A stretch of 64,000 bases of DNA from Pyramidobacter sp. C12-8. GTDB taxonomy: Bacteria > Synergistota > Synergistia > Synergistales > Dethiosulfovibrionaceae. How positions within the stretch are numbered: the first letter of the stretch is position 1; every line of letters starts with the position of its first letter. Shown here one piece after another: positions 43,385-51,932 of the stretch. The position numbers were made by a program, and so were the translations under genes. The stretch is taken from positions 61,693-125,692 of the forward strand of contig NZ_MUHX01000006.1 of NCBI RefSeq assembly GCF_002007215.1. Direction: 5' to 3'. Below the pieces are notes generated by a model. It was not told the DNA's origin. It was given only the letters and a program-made list of their open reading frames with translations, and did not search any database.

Positions 43385-45283
43385 TCACGAACGTTTCTTT
43401 TTCGGTTCGAGCACGGTCAGCGGCACCTGCAGGCTGCCTTCGACCACGTAATCGGAGCGGAAGATCCGCATCGAGCCTTCGCGCATTTTGCGGCGGCGGA
43501 CTTCGCCGGGGAATTCGCTGTGCGTCCCCGAATCATCCTGGCTGACCAGCTCCACGATCACCTCGCAGCTCCGTTCGCGCGTCTGCAGCTCGTACAGCAG
43601 CTGCTCGAACGACGACAGACGGCGATCGGTCACCGGCGGCTCGTCGTTCGAATCGTCCGTCGGCGCGGGATTCCCTTGCCGAAGCGCAACCGTGTAGCCG
43701 CCCGCCGCATCCTCGGGAACTTTCAGCGTGAAACTGCGGATCACCGGCTGATGACGCCACGGGCGCAGCGTCGCCGTCACCGTCACCGTATCGCCCGGAG
43801 CCGCCTCGCTGCGGTCGACGCTGAGACTCTCGATGATCAGCTTGCGGATCTGCGACGAGGCCGACAGCTTGATCTTCAGCCCCACGGGGCTGACGTTCCG
43901 ATAGGGATTGCCGACCACGTTCGACACCAGCGCCGCAAGCGGCGACACGGCGTCGCTCATCACGTCCTCGTCGGCAACCACCACGTCGTTCACGCTCCAG
44001 TCGTCGGGCATGCCGTCGCCCGTGACGGTGACGTCATAACGCACGGTGCCTCCCGACTCGCGCGCCAGCTCGCGGTCCGCCAGTCCCGCAAGCAGCTCCG
44101 GCAAGAGCGAGACCACGGCGTGCTCGTCGTTGATCATCTGAAAACGGCGCACCACCGTACGGCGGCTGTCGAGATCTTCGATTTCCACCCGCACCGAGAC
44201 CGCCGGCGGGAAGCGCCCCAGCCAGCCGGCGATGCCCTCCGGCCGATCCTGCGTCACCGTGCCGACGAGGCGCTGCGACGCGGTCAGCTTGAACGGCGAC
44301 TCGTAGCTGCCGATGACACCGTAGACTTCGCTTTTCGCCAGCGGGTAGGCCACGGCCCCCCAGTTCTTGAAGCTGTGGCCGAAGGCAATGAAGCGTCCGT
44401 CGCGGTCCACGGCCGTCAGCGTGCCGCTGACGTCGAGCGCCACGTCGCCCCAGGCCAGCATCGCCGAAACGGCGTCGCCCGGCTTGAGCGGCTTGGCCTT
44501 TTCCGACACCGCCGTATTGTCGCCCGAACCGCCCTCGACCACGCGCATGCCGAGCCGGTCGCCGAGTTTCTTCAGCGCGCGGCGGCTGAGTCCATCCGCC
44601 GTCGCGTACATTTTCGCCGTGGTCTCGGCGACCGCCGGCTCCCTATGAGTCAGTTCTTCGGCTTCCGCGGCGGCGATATCCTGCGGCAGCGAGAACTCGA
44701 AATCGGGAACCGACTTTTCCTTCATCGCCCGATGTGCCGGCGTCGGCGCCAAAACGCCGTCCGCTTTCTTCGCGGCGTTCCGCGCGTACTGGTCGTACAG
44801 TTCGCTGAACCGCCGTTCCAGCTCGGTATCCTTCTTTTTCGAGAGCAGCGGACGCACGCTCGCAAGCTTTTGAGCGCGGCTCGGATAATCGAAAAGCTCC
44901 ATCATCTGTTCGATCGGCGTCACCAACCCCATCTTCGGATCGCCGAAATCCCAGCCGAAGGAAAACGCGCCGATCAGCCGCCCGTTCACGTACACCGGCG
45001 AACCGCTCATGCCCGAGGCCATGCCGCCGGCCCTGTCGATGTCCGGACCGGAGGCGCGGATCAGGATCAGCTTCGAGGGGCGGTCTTTCTTGCTGACGAC
45101 TCCCAGCACTTCGACCGGGAACGATTTGATCCTGCTGCCGGAAAAGACCGTTTTCGCGTACCCTTTCATGCCCGCCCGCACCTGCGCCAGCGGCATGATC
45201 GGCTCCGTCGGCGCAAAAGGCTCCGCCGCAGCCGGAACGCACAGCGCCAGCGCTGCGCCCACAACCGCCCAAAATCGTTTCAT
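43385..45283 (-). CDS. SpoIVB-type S55 peptidase-domain secreted protein
   Basis: 632 residues from ATG 45283. A signal peptide (MKRFWAVVGAALALCVPAAA) leads into the S55 domain: MPLAQVRAGMKGYAKTVFSG, then SGMSGSPVYVNGRLIGAFS with the nucleophile Ser near residue 92, and the His-containing FIAFGHSFKNWG about 200 residues later. The second half is a beta-rich region of unknown role, with a low-complexity DDSNDEPPVTD segment. In sporulating Firmicutes SpoIVB cleaves SpoIVFA; here, without sporulation genes nearby, an envelope role is more likely. It overlaps the prfB stop by ATGA, so it is co-translated with RF2. Confidence 0.85.
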   Translation of the reverse strand: MKRFWAVVGAALALCVPAAAEPFAPTEPIMPLAQVRAGMKGYAKTVFSGSRIKSFPVEVLGVVSKKDRPSKLILIRASGPDIDRAGGMASGMSGSPVYVNGRLIGAFSFGWDFGDPKMGLVTPIEQMMELFDYPSRAQKLASVRPLLSKKKDTELERRFSELYDQYARNAAKKADGVLAPTPAHRAMKEKSVPDFEFSLPQDIAAAEAEELTHREPAVAETTAKMYATADGLSRRALKKLGDRLGMRVVEGGSGDNTAVSEKAKPLKPGDAVSAMLAWGDVALDVSGTLTAVDRDGRFIAFGHSFKNWGAVAYPLAKSEVYGVIGSYESPFKLTASQRLVGTVTQDRPEGIAGWLGRFPPAVSVRVEIEDLDSRRTVVRRFQMINDEHAVVSLLPELLAGLADRELARESGGTVRYDVTVTGDGMPDDWSVNDVVVADEDVMSDAVSPLAALVSNVVGNPYRNVSPVGLKIKLSASSQIRKLIIESLSVDRSEAAPGDTVTVTATLRPWRHQPVIRSFTLKVPEDAAGGYTVALRQGNPAPTDDSNDEPPVTDRRLSSFEQLLYELQTRERSCEVIVELVSQDDSGTHSEFPGEVRRRKMREGSMRIFRSDYVVEGSLQVPLTVLEPKKKRS

Positions 45284-46375
45284 CGCGCCCACCTCAGATA
45301 GGCCAAAATAAAAGGATCGAGCCCCCCGTCGAGCACGCCGCCGACGTTGCCCGTCTCTTCGCCGGTACGGTGATCCTTGACCAGCGTGTAGGGCTGGAGC
45401 ACGTAGGAACGGATCTGGCTGCCCCACGTGCTCTCTTTCTTTTCGCCGGCGAGCGCGCTCATCTCCGCATGCCGCTGCTCGAGCTCCCGCTGGTAAAGTT
45501 TCGACTTCAGCACCGACAGGGCCGTAGCTTTGTTCATGTGCTGGCTGCGCTCGTTCTGGCAGCTGACCACGATGCCCGTGGGCAAATGCGTGATGCGCAC
45601 CGCCGAATCCGTCATGTTGACGTGCTGGCCGCCCGCGCCGCTGGAACGATAGGTATCGATGCGCAGATCCTCCGGCGCGATCTCCACGTCCACGTCGTCG
45701 GGCAGCTGCGGCGACACGTCCACCGACGCAAAGCTCGTGTGCCGCCGTTTGTTGGTGTCGAACGGCGAGATGCGCACGAGGCGGTGCACGCCGATCTCCG
45801 AGCGCAGATAGCCGTAGGCCGTCTCGCCCTGGATCAGCAGCGTCGCGCTCTTGATACCGGCTTCTTCGTCGTGCTGGTAATCGAGCAGCTTCGTCTTGAA
45901 ACGGCGCTCCTCGCACCAGCGCAGGTACATGCGGTACAGCATTTCCGCCCAGTCCTGCGAATCCAGCCCGCCCGAACCGGCGTGCACGCTCAAAATAGCG
46001 CTGCAATGGTCGTAGGGGCCCGACAACAGCAGCGCCATCTGCTCGTCTTCGATCTCGCGGCGGAACGCCGCGCTGCGTTCGCCAAACTCGCTCGTCAGTT
46101 CGGCGTCCTCGCCGTCGCCCAGCAGCTCGGCGATCGTCTGCAGATCGGCGAATTCCCGTTCGATCTTGTCCCAGCGGGCCAAATCGGCCTCGCGTCGCGA
46201 CAGCCGGGCCGAAACTTTCTGCGCGTCGGCCCCCGACCAGAAATCGGGCGCGGCCGTTTCGGCGCGCAATTCTTCGCAGTCCTTCCTTATCGCAGGCAGG
46301 TCAAAGGCTTTCCTGCAGCTCGGCCTTCAGCGCCTGCAGTTCCTCCATGACCGTGGTGATCGGCATCAATGCCAT
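45280..46375 (-). CDS. prfB: Peptide chain release factor 2 with programmed +1 frameshift
   Basis: The first 24 codons run from ATG 46375 (AGGAGG 10 nt upstream) to CTT followed by TGA at 46303-46301. The +1 frame then continues from GAC (46302) to a stop at 45280, giving 364 residues. CTT-TGA-C is the classical RF2 autoregulatory slip site, with a GGAAAG purine tract just before it. The main part carries SPFDTNKRRHTSF and the catalytic SSGAGGQHVNMTDSAVR with the GGQ loop. RF2 releases peptides at UGA and UAA; low RF2 favours the frameshift. In a genome that also reads UGA as selenocysteine, RF2 competes with SelB. Confidence 0.95.
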
Positions 46376-46411
46376 CGGTTTCATTCCTCCTGAAAAACAG
46401 ATTTGTCATTT

Positions 46412-46420
46412 ATTATAGCA
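46412..46420 (-). promoter_or_regulatory. Extended -10 promoter of prfB
   Basis: Minus strand TGCTATAAT (46412-46420), an extended -10 with a perfect TATAAT, 36 nt before the prfB ATG; the -35 is weak. Confidence 0.55.
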
Positions 46421-46492
46421 TCCTGCGCCTCGATGCAGAATCCGTTGCCTCTCTTTTGTCTGCATTTTTTACGTATCTCTCCGCCGCGGCGC

Positions 46493-46520
46493 TTGCCCTT
46501 TTGCGCCGACATGGTATAAA
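46493..46520 (+). promoter_or_regulatory. Promoter of the DUF2905-selD unit
   Basis: TTGCCC (46493-46498) and TATAAA (46515-46520), 16-bp spacer, about 135 nt before the DUF2905 start. Confidence 0.5.
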
Positions 46521-46655
46521 TAAAACGACGAAGATCCTTCCGCCGCCGGCTCGTCGAAGCCGCGCCGCCCCGGCGGACCTGCCCGCTTCGAAACGCGGCG
46601 CTTCCAAAGATCCCGGTCAATCGAAAACGGAGACTTCACGGAAAGGAATGAAATC

Positions 46656-46874
46656 ATGGTTCACGACATCGGCAAAACCATCATGATCATCGGTCTCGCG
46701 CTGTTCGCCGTCGGGGCCGTCGTCCATTTCGGCGGGCGCTTTCTGCCCCTCGGCCGCCTGCCCGGCGACTTTGCCTGGCAGGGCAAGAACTGGTCGATTC
46801 ATTTCCCGCTCGCCAGCTCGATCGTCGTCAGCGTCGTCCTCACCGTCCCCGCCAACCTCTTCTTCCGCCGCTGA
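46656..46874 (+). CDS. DUF2905 small membrane protein
   Basis: 72 residues with two membrane helices (GKTIMIIGLALFAVGAVVHF and LASSIVVSVVLTVPANLFF). They are separated by the family signature LGRLPGDFAWQGKNWSIHFP. DUF2905 proteins are widespread and uncharacterised. GGAAAGGA precedes the ATG. It lies 75 nt upstream of selD on the same strand, so the two may be co-transcribed. Confidence 0.88.
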   Translation: MVHDIGKTIMIIGLALFAVGAVVHFGGRFLPLGRLPGDFAWQGKNWSIHFPLASSIVVSVVLTVPANLFFRR

Positions 46875-46949
46875 GCCGCCGGGCGACTTTTTGCCGCCGC
46901 TGCGGTATAATGGTTATTAAAGAAGTTTTACGACAGGAGCGAAACGAAA

Positions 46950-47996
46950 ATGAGCCTTGACCAACGACTGACCCAACTTTCCCACAGCAGCGGCTGAGCC
47001 GCCAAAATAGGTCCGGAGGACCTGGCGAAAGTTTTGGCGGATCTCCCCCGTCCCCACGACGGCCGTATCCTCACCGACTGGGAAGGGGGCGAGGACGCGG
47101 CGCTGTGGAAGATCACCGAAGAGCGCGTCGGCATCCTCACGCTCGACTTCATCACGCCGGTCGTCGACGATCCTTACGTGTGGGGGCAGATCGCCGCCGC
47201 CAATTCGATCAGCGACGTCTTCGCCATGGGTGGCTCGCCGTTCGTGGCGCTCAACATCGTCGCCTTCCCGCTCAACTGTCTGCCGCTGGACATGCTCAAG
47301 CGCCTCATGGAAGGCGGCGCTTCGAAAGTGTCCGAAAGCGGCGCTTTTCTCATGGGCGGGCACAGCGTCGAGGATCAGGAGCCCAAGTACGGGCTCTGCG
47401 TCTTCGGCGAAGTGGAACGCGACGCCATGTGGCGCACCACCGGCGCGCATCCCGGCGACGCGCTCGTGCTCACCAAGCCGCTCGGCACGGGTATCATGGC
47501 CACCGCCATCAAGGCGGAAATGGCCGATCCCGCGCAGGCGGCGGAGGCCGTGCGCTGGATGACGGCGCTCAACGACCTGCCCCACCGCATGACGGCCGAG
47601 CAGCGCCGCCGCGTCCACGCCGCCACGGACGTCACCGGCTTCGGCCTGGCCGGGCACGCGCTCGACATGGTTTCCGACCACCGCGTCGACCTCGAACTGA
47701 GCGTCGAGGCTCTGCCGCTGCTCGACGGCGCGGCCGACCTCGCCCAGATGGGATTGTTTCCCGCCGGCGGTTACCGCAACGAAAAGCTCTATGCGCCGCA
47801 GATCGACCGTCTCGAAAAAGTATCGCGCACGTACCGCGACTTCCTCTTCGACACGCAGACTTCCGGCGGCCTGATGATGGCCTGCCCGCCGGAAGACGCC
47901 GAAGAAATCGCGGCGCTCGCCAAACGGCACGGTTTCGACCGCGCCGGCGTGATCGGCCGCTTCAAGCCCGGCACGGGGCGCATCGTCTGCGTATGA
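46950..47996 (+). CDS. selD: Selenophosphate synthetase containing selenocysteine
   Basis: 348 residues when the TGA at 46995-46997 (codon 16) is read as selenocysteine: the N-terminus reads LTQLSHSSG-U-AAKIGPEDL, at the position of the catalytic Cys/Sec of SelD. Downstream motifs fit: FITPVVDDPYVWGQIAAANS, DVFAMGGSPFVALNIVAFP, ATDVTGFGLAGHALDM, FDTQTSGGLMMACP. The enzyme makes selenophosphate from selenide and ATP for Sec and selenouridine synthesis. A SECIS hairpin follows the UGA. Standard gene callers would start the protein at an internal codon near 47034. ATG 46950 lies 10 nt after AGGAG. Confidence 0.95.
46999..47040 (+). promoter_or_regulatory. Bacterial SECIS element of selD
   Basis: Two-tier hairpin immediately after the UGA. 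Outer stem CCGCCAAAA (46999-47007) with TTTTGGCGG (47032-47040); inner stem AGGTCC (47009-47014) with GGACCT (47018-47023); apical loop GGA. The apical stem starts 11 nt after the UGA, as expected for SelB binding in bacteria. Confidence 0.85.
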
Positions 47997-48051
47997 CCAT
48001 GGGGACAAAGGCCGCCGCGGAGAAGCGGCGCAAAAACGGAGGAAAAGAGAC

Positions 48052-48114
48052 ATCGAAAACCGCGAGGGCGGATGACCGGATGTGAATCGGTCATCCGCCC
48101 TCGCGGTTTTCGAT
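48052..48114. terminator. 26-bp perfect hairpin between selD and the TroA-like gene
   Basis: Arms 48052-48077 and 48089-48114 pair without mismatch around an 11-nt loop and contain AAAA/TTTT runs. It ends both convergent transcripts. Confidence 0.9.
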
Positions 48115-48194
48115 TTTCGCCGCAAAGCGGCGGCTCCATTTTTCTCTTTGCTTTTCTCCGTGTCTCCGCGGCGGCCTTTGTCCTGCCTTTTCGT

Positions 48195-49049
48195 TCAACG
48201 GCGGCTGAGACGGGAACCGACGTCGAGGAGGACGCGGTGCATGAAAAACAGGATGTCCTCGTTCTTCGGCGGCGCAATGTAAACGGCCCCGAGATGGGCG
48301 ATCAAGGCGCGGCGGAGCTTGGGATCGGCATCGTGAGCGACGACCACGAGGCGTCCGGCGGCCAGGCCGGCGGCGAGACTTTCGATGTATTTCGGATTGG
48401 AAGCCTGGCTGATCTGGCGGATGCGCCGCATTTCCTCCTCGGTCGGAACGCTGACGGTGCAGCCGAAAGCGGCGAAGAAGAGACGATACCGTTCGCTCAG
48501 GCAGAGCACCTTCGTGCCCGTCATGAGACGGCGTCCGGTGATCAGCACGGAGCGGAGGCGCGCGTTGAATTCGCCGAGACGGCGCTGGAAGTAGGCATAG
48601 CGCGCGGGGACGAGTTCGCTGAGGGCGTTTGCGACCTGCTGCGCGGTGAACGGCATGTTGGCGGGATCGCCGTAAAAGGCGTCGACGTCGCCGCGCTTCA
48701 CGCCGTCGGGATAAAGATAATGCAGATTGGCGCGGTTTTGCTCGGCGGCGGTCAGATTCTTGCCGCGGCGGCCGGCCGTCATGAACTCGCGATACTGCGC
48801 CGGGTCGAGCGCGTAAAGCGGCAGCGCCGCGTTCGCGCTGCCCATGATGGCGGCGCGGCTGACACGCAGGCGGCCGTTGTCGTCCCAGCTCGCGCCGGAT
48901 GCAGTGCTCACATAAGGGCCGCCGATAAATTGAAACAGCAGCTCGGTCATCGGGTCGAGCGCCAGCACGCGCGTTTTTTCCGCGGCGGCGGCCGACAGCG
49001 CGCCCAGCAGCAGCGCCGCGCCGCAGAGGACGATTCGGAACCGGCGCAT
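48195..49049 (-). CDS. TroA/ZnuA-like metal-binding periplasmic protein (divergent)
   Basis: 284 residues with a signal peptide (MRRFRIVLCGAALLLGALSA). The middle helix FTAQQVANALSELVPARYAYFQRRLGEF resembles the backbone helix of ZnuA/TroA cluster A-I binding proteins, and the C-terminal half has the matching fold pattern (RLVVVAHDADPKLRRALIAHLG). The usual His ligands are not obvious, so the bound metal or ligand may differ or be lost. It starts 2 nt after the pyrR stop and is therefore the last gene of the pyrimidine operon, an unusual partner; no metal ABC transporter genes are next to it. Confidence 0.6.
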   Translation of the reverse strand: MRRFRIVLCGAALLLGALSAAAAEKTRVLALDPMTELLFQFIGGPYVSTASGASWDDNGRLRVSRAAIMGSANAALPLYALDPAQYREFMTAGRRGKNLTAAEQNRANLHYLYPDGVKRGDVDAFYGDPANMPFTAQQVANALSELVPARYAYFQRRLGEFNARLRSVLITGRRLMTGTKVLCLSERYRLFFAAFGCTVSVPTEEEMRRIRQISQASNPKYIESLAAGLAAGRLVVVAHDADPKLRRALIAHLGAVYIAPPKNEDILFFMHRVLLDVGSRLSRR

Positions 49050-49051
49050 GG

Positions 49052-49597
49052 CTAGGCTTTGGCGCAGATCACGGCGACATCCTCGCCGTCCAGCTCTTTG
49101 ACGCGCACGTCCACGATCTCCTGCGACGAGGTGGGCACGGCCTTGCCGAGATAGTCGGGCTGGATCGGCAGCTCGCGATGGCCGCGGTCGATGAGGATCA
49201 GCAGCTGCACGCAGGCGGGGCGGCCGATGTCGCCGATGGCTTCCAGCGCGGCGCGGATCGTGCGTCCCGTGTACAGCACGTCGTCGACGAGGATGATGCG
49301 GCGGCCGTTGACGTCGACGGGAATGGCGGTGCTGTGCACGACAGGCTGGTCGCTGAGCAGCGTGATGTCGTCGCGGTACAGCGTGATGTCCAGTTCACCC
49401 AGCGGCAGCTTGACGCCTTCGGAGGCGCGCAGGAACTCGCGCAGCCGTCCGGCCAGATAGACGCCGCGGCGCTGGATGCCGATGATGACGAGGTCGTCGG
49501 CGCCGTGGTTGCGTTCGACGATCTCGTTGCCCATGCGGCGCAAGGCGCGCTCCATGTCTTCGGCCGTCATCACGACGGCTTTTTCTTTCAGTTTCAA
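49052..49597 (-). CDS. pyrR: PyrR bifunctional regulator / uracil phosphoribosyltransferase
   Basis: 181 residues: DLVIIGIQRRGVYLAGRL, the PRPP loop IILVDDVLYTGRTIRAAL, and LPIQPDYLGKAVPTS. PyrR binds UMP and pyr mRNA leaders to promote termination and has UPRTase activity. It starts at a TTG (49595-49597) with GGAGG ten nt upstream. Here it lies near the 3' end of the operon rather than at the front. I did not find a canonical PyrR anti-antiterminator loop in the intergenic gaps. Confidence 0.9.
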   Translation of the reverse strand: MKLKEKAVVMTAEDMERALRRMGNEIVERNHGADDLVIIGIQRRGVYLAGRLREFLRASEGVKLPLGELDITLYRDDITLLSDQPVVHSTAIPVDVNGRRIILVDDVLYTGRTIRAALEAIGDIGRPACVQLLILIDRGHRELPIQPDYLGKAVPTSSQEIVDVRVKELDGEDVAVICAKA

Positions 49598-49633
49598 CGC
49601 CGCGTCGCCTCCAGTCGTAAAAGGATCGTTTTT

Positions 49634-50236
49634 CTACTTCGCGTTGGGCCGGCTGCCGGGCTTGACGGGAGGCGTGCCCAGTTCGCGGCACAGCGGGCAG
49701 TCGTCGGCTTCCCAGGTGGGGAAAGAGACCTTGAAGAGCGAAACGAGCTCGGGCCCGAGCTGCTGCGCGCCGCCGGAACGGTCGACGATGCAGGCAGAAC
49801 CGGCCCAGACGCAGCCGCCGGCGATCATGTGCTCGGCGGTCTCCTTGACGGAGCCGCCCGTGGTGACGACATCCTCGACGGCGACGAAACGTTTGCCGAC
49901 CGGCATCGGGAAGCGGCGCAGCTTCATTTTGCCTTCCTCACGTTCGCAGAACAAAAATGGAATATCCAGCGCGCGCGCCACCTCATGTCCGATGATCAGC
50001 CCCCCCAGCGCCGGCGAGACGATGAAGTCGGGCCTGAACGCGGCGATCCGTTTGGCGATCTCGCCGCCGGCGAACGCCGCGTATTTGGGAAAGCGCAGCA
50101 GCATGGCGCACTGCATGTAGTTGCCGCTGTGCCGCCCCGAGGTGAGCTTGAAATGCCCCTCAAGCCACGCTTTGCTCTCGACGAGCATCTCTTTCAGTTT
50201 TTCCTGCACCTGAGAATTCGTCATCACTTCCGACAT
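49634..50236 (-). CDS. pyrE: Orotate phosphoribosyltransferase
   Basis: 200 residues from ATG 50236 (GAGGAGGG six nt upstream). HFKLTSGRHSGNYMQCA is the orotate-binding N-terminus and RFVAVEDVVTTGGSVKETAE the PRPP loop. The C-terminal tail has an additional DDCPLCRELGTPP with two cysteines, typical of a PyrE subclass. It converts orotate and PRPP to OMP. Overlaps pyrF by 13 nt. Confidence 0.92.
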   Translation of the reverse strand: MSEVMTNSQVQEKLKEMLVESKAWLEGHFKLTSGRHSGNYMQCAMLLRFPKYAAFAGGEIAKRIAAFRPDFIVSPALGGLIIGHEVARALDIPFLFCEREEGKMKLRRFPMPVGKRFVAVEDVVTTGGSVKETAEHMIAGGCVWAGSACIVDRSGGAQQLGPELVSLFKVSFPTWEADDCPLCRELGTPPVKPGSRPNAK

Positions 50237-50943
50237 GCCAATCCCTCCTCGATGGATCGGGCGATCTCTTCGACCGCCTTGCGAACGTCGGGCGCTTTGT
50301 AGATGGGACGCCCCATGACGATGTAATCGGCGCCGTTGCGGAACGCGTCGGCGGGCGTGGCGACGCGGCTCTGGTCGTCGCCGCCGGCGACGAGGCGCAC
50401 GCCGGGCACGACCTTGAGCAGCGTCGGCGGCGTCACGGCGCGCACCTCGGTCAGATCGAGCGGCGAGCACACCAGCCCGTCCATGCCGCAGTCTCCGCAC
50501 AGCCAGGCGCGCTTTTTGATGGCCGCGTCCATCGGGCAGCCGGGGGCGACTTCGTCCCAGCTTTTTTCGTCGAAGCTGGTCAGCACGGTGATGCCGAGCA
50601 GCTTCATGGTCGAGCCGAGCCGATCGCGGGCGGCGACAGATTCTTCCATCATGCGGCGGCCGCCCGCGGCCTGCAGCGTCAGACAGAAGATGCCGAGGTC
50701 GGCCAGCGTCTCCACGGCCAGGCGCACGGTGTTGGGGATGTCGTGCAGCTTCAGGTCGAGAAACAGTTTGAAACCGTGGTCGACGATCTCCTTCAGAAAC
50801 GGCGCGCCGCCCTGAGCGTAGAGGCGCGGGCCGATCTTGATGGCGTCCACGATTCCCGAAAGGGCGTCCATCGTGCGGCGCGCCTCGCGCAGCGTGTCGA
50901 GGTCGAGCGCCGCAAACAGCGGCAAAGATGTGTGTTCGGTCAT
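50224..50943 (-). CDS. pyrF: Orotidine 5'-phosphate decarboxylase
   Basis: 239 residues from ATG 50943 (GAGGAG eight nt upstream). The catalytic block is FLDLKLHDIPNTVRLA, with IKIGPRLYAQGG before it and VPGVRLVAGGDDQSRVATP / YIVMGRPIY near the end, as in short PyrF enzymes. It makes UMP from OMP. Overlaps the pyrE start. Confidence 0.95.
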   Translation of the reverse strand: MTEHTSLPLFAALDLDTLREARRTMDALSGIVDAIKIGPRLYAQGGAPFLKEIVDHGFKLFLDLKLHDIPNTVRLAVETLADLGIFCLTLQAAGGRRMMEESVAARDRLGSTMKLLGITVLTSFDEKSWDEVAPGCPMDAAIKKRAWLCGDCGMDGLVCSPLDLTEVRAVTPPTLLKVVPGVRLVAGGDDQSRVATPADAFRNGADYIVMGRPIYKAPDVRKAVEEIARSIEEGLACRK

Positions 50944-51002
50944 AAAAGCACTCCTCACGTTGATAGGATCGATCCCGTTTTTTTGACAAAATTTTCGCGT
51001 GC

Positions 51003-51932
51003 TCACGCGCGGCGGGCGCGGCCGATCAGTTCGGCCAGGGAAGCGACGTTCCAGCGCTCCACGGCGGCGAGCAATCCCTCGTGGACGTTTTCAAGCACTT
51101 TGAAATCGCCGAACAGCGCCGCTCCGACTTCCACGGCGCTGGCTCCGGCCATGATCATGGCCAGCGCCGAATCGGGGCCGTCCACGCCGCCGCAGCCGAT
51201 CACGGGAATTTTCACGGCGCCGGCCGCGTCCCAGACGACGCGCAGCGCCAGCGGAAAAACGGCCGGGCCGGAAAGTCCCGCCACGCGGCGGCTGAAAACC
51301 GGCACCCCGCGCAGCGTGTCGATCGCCATGCCCAGCCAGGTGTTGGCGGCCACGACCGCGCTGGCTCCGGCCGACTCGGCGGCCTTCGCCACCGCGGGAA
51401 TGTCGGGCGCCTGCGGCGTCAGCTTCACCCACAACGGGCCGTCCCAGCGCCGGCGCGCCATCTCCGTGGCCTGCGCCGTCAGCGCCGGGTCGACGCCCCA
51501 GCTCATGCAGCCGTGATCGGTGTTGGGGCAGGAAACGTTCAGTTCCACGCCGTCGACCATGTCCCCGGCTTCGGCGATGCGGTCCATCATGTAAGCCAGA
51601 TCTTCCGCGCTCTGCATACAGACGTTGAGCATCACGGGCACGCCGCGTTTTTTCAGGTCGGGCAGACGGCAGTCGATGAAGCGGTCGATGCCCTCGTTCT
51701 GCAATCCGATGCTGTTGAGAACGCCCGAGGGCGTCTCCCAGATGCGGTAGCCGGGATTGCCGGGGCAGGGATCCTTGGTGATGGCTTTGGAACAGATCGC
51801 GCCGACGTGGCGCGTCAGGTCGTCCGCCCACATTCCGGCTTCGTAAGCCCACGTGCCCGACGCGATCACGACGGGGACTTTCAGCTTCATGCCGCCGACG
51901 TCGAGCGCGAGCGGATCAGAGATGCAGCTCAT
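51003..51932 (-). CDS. pyrD: Dihydroorotate dehydrogenase, class 1B catalytic subunit
   Basis: 309 residues. N-terminal VVIASGTWAYEAGM; NSIGLQNEGIDRFI; catalytic Cys in NVSCPNTDHGCMSWG; FMN-phosphate site VIGCGGVDGPDSALAMIMAGA. This is the PyrDB type that works with PyrK and uses NAD+. The ATG at 51932 overlaps the pyrK end by 17 nt. Confidence 0.94.
   Translation of the reverse strand: MSCISDPLALDVGGMKLKVPVVIASGTWAYEAGMWADDLTRHVGAICSKAITKDPCPGNPGYRIWETPSGVLNSIGLQNEGIDRFIDCRLPDLKKRGVPVMLNVCMQSAEDLAYMMDRIAEAGDMVDGVELNVSCPNTDHGCMSWGVDPALTAQATEMARRRWDGPLWVKLTPQAPDIPAVAKAAESAGASAVVAANTWLGMAIDTLRGVPVFSRRVAGLSGPAVFPLALRVVWDAAGAVKIPVIGCGGVDGPDSALAMIMAGASAVEVGAALFGDFKVLENVHEGLLAAVERWNVASLAELIGRARRA

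Noticed and set aside
45284..46006. N-terminal extension of the S55 peptidase frame
   Set aside because: This stretch is prfB read in another frame. The signal peptide and ATGA overlap place the true start at 45283.
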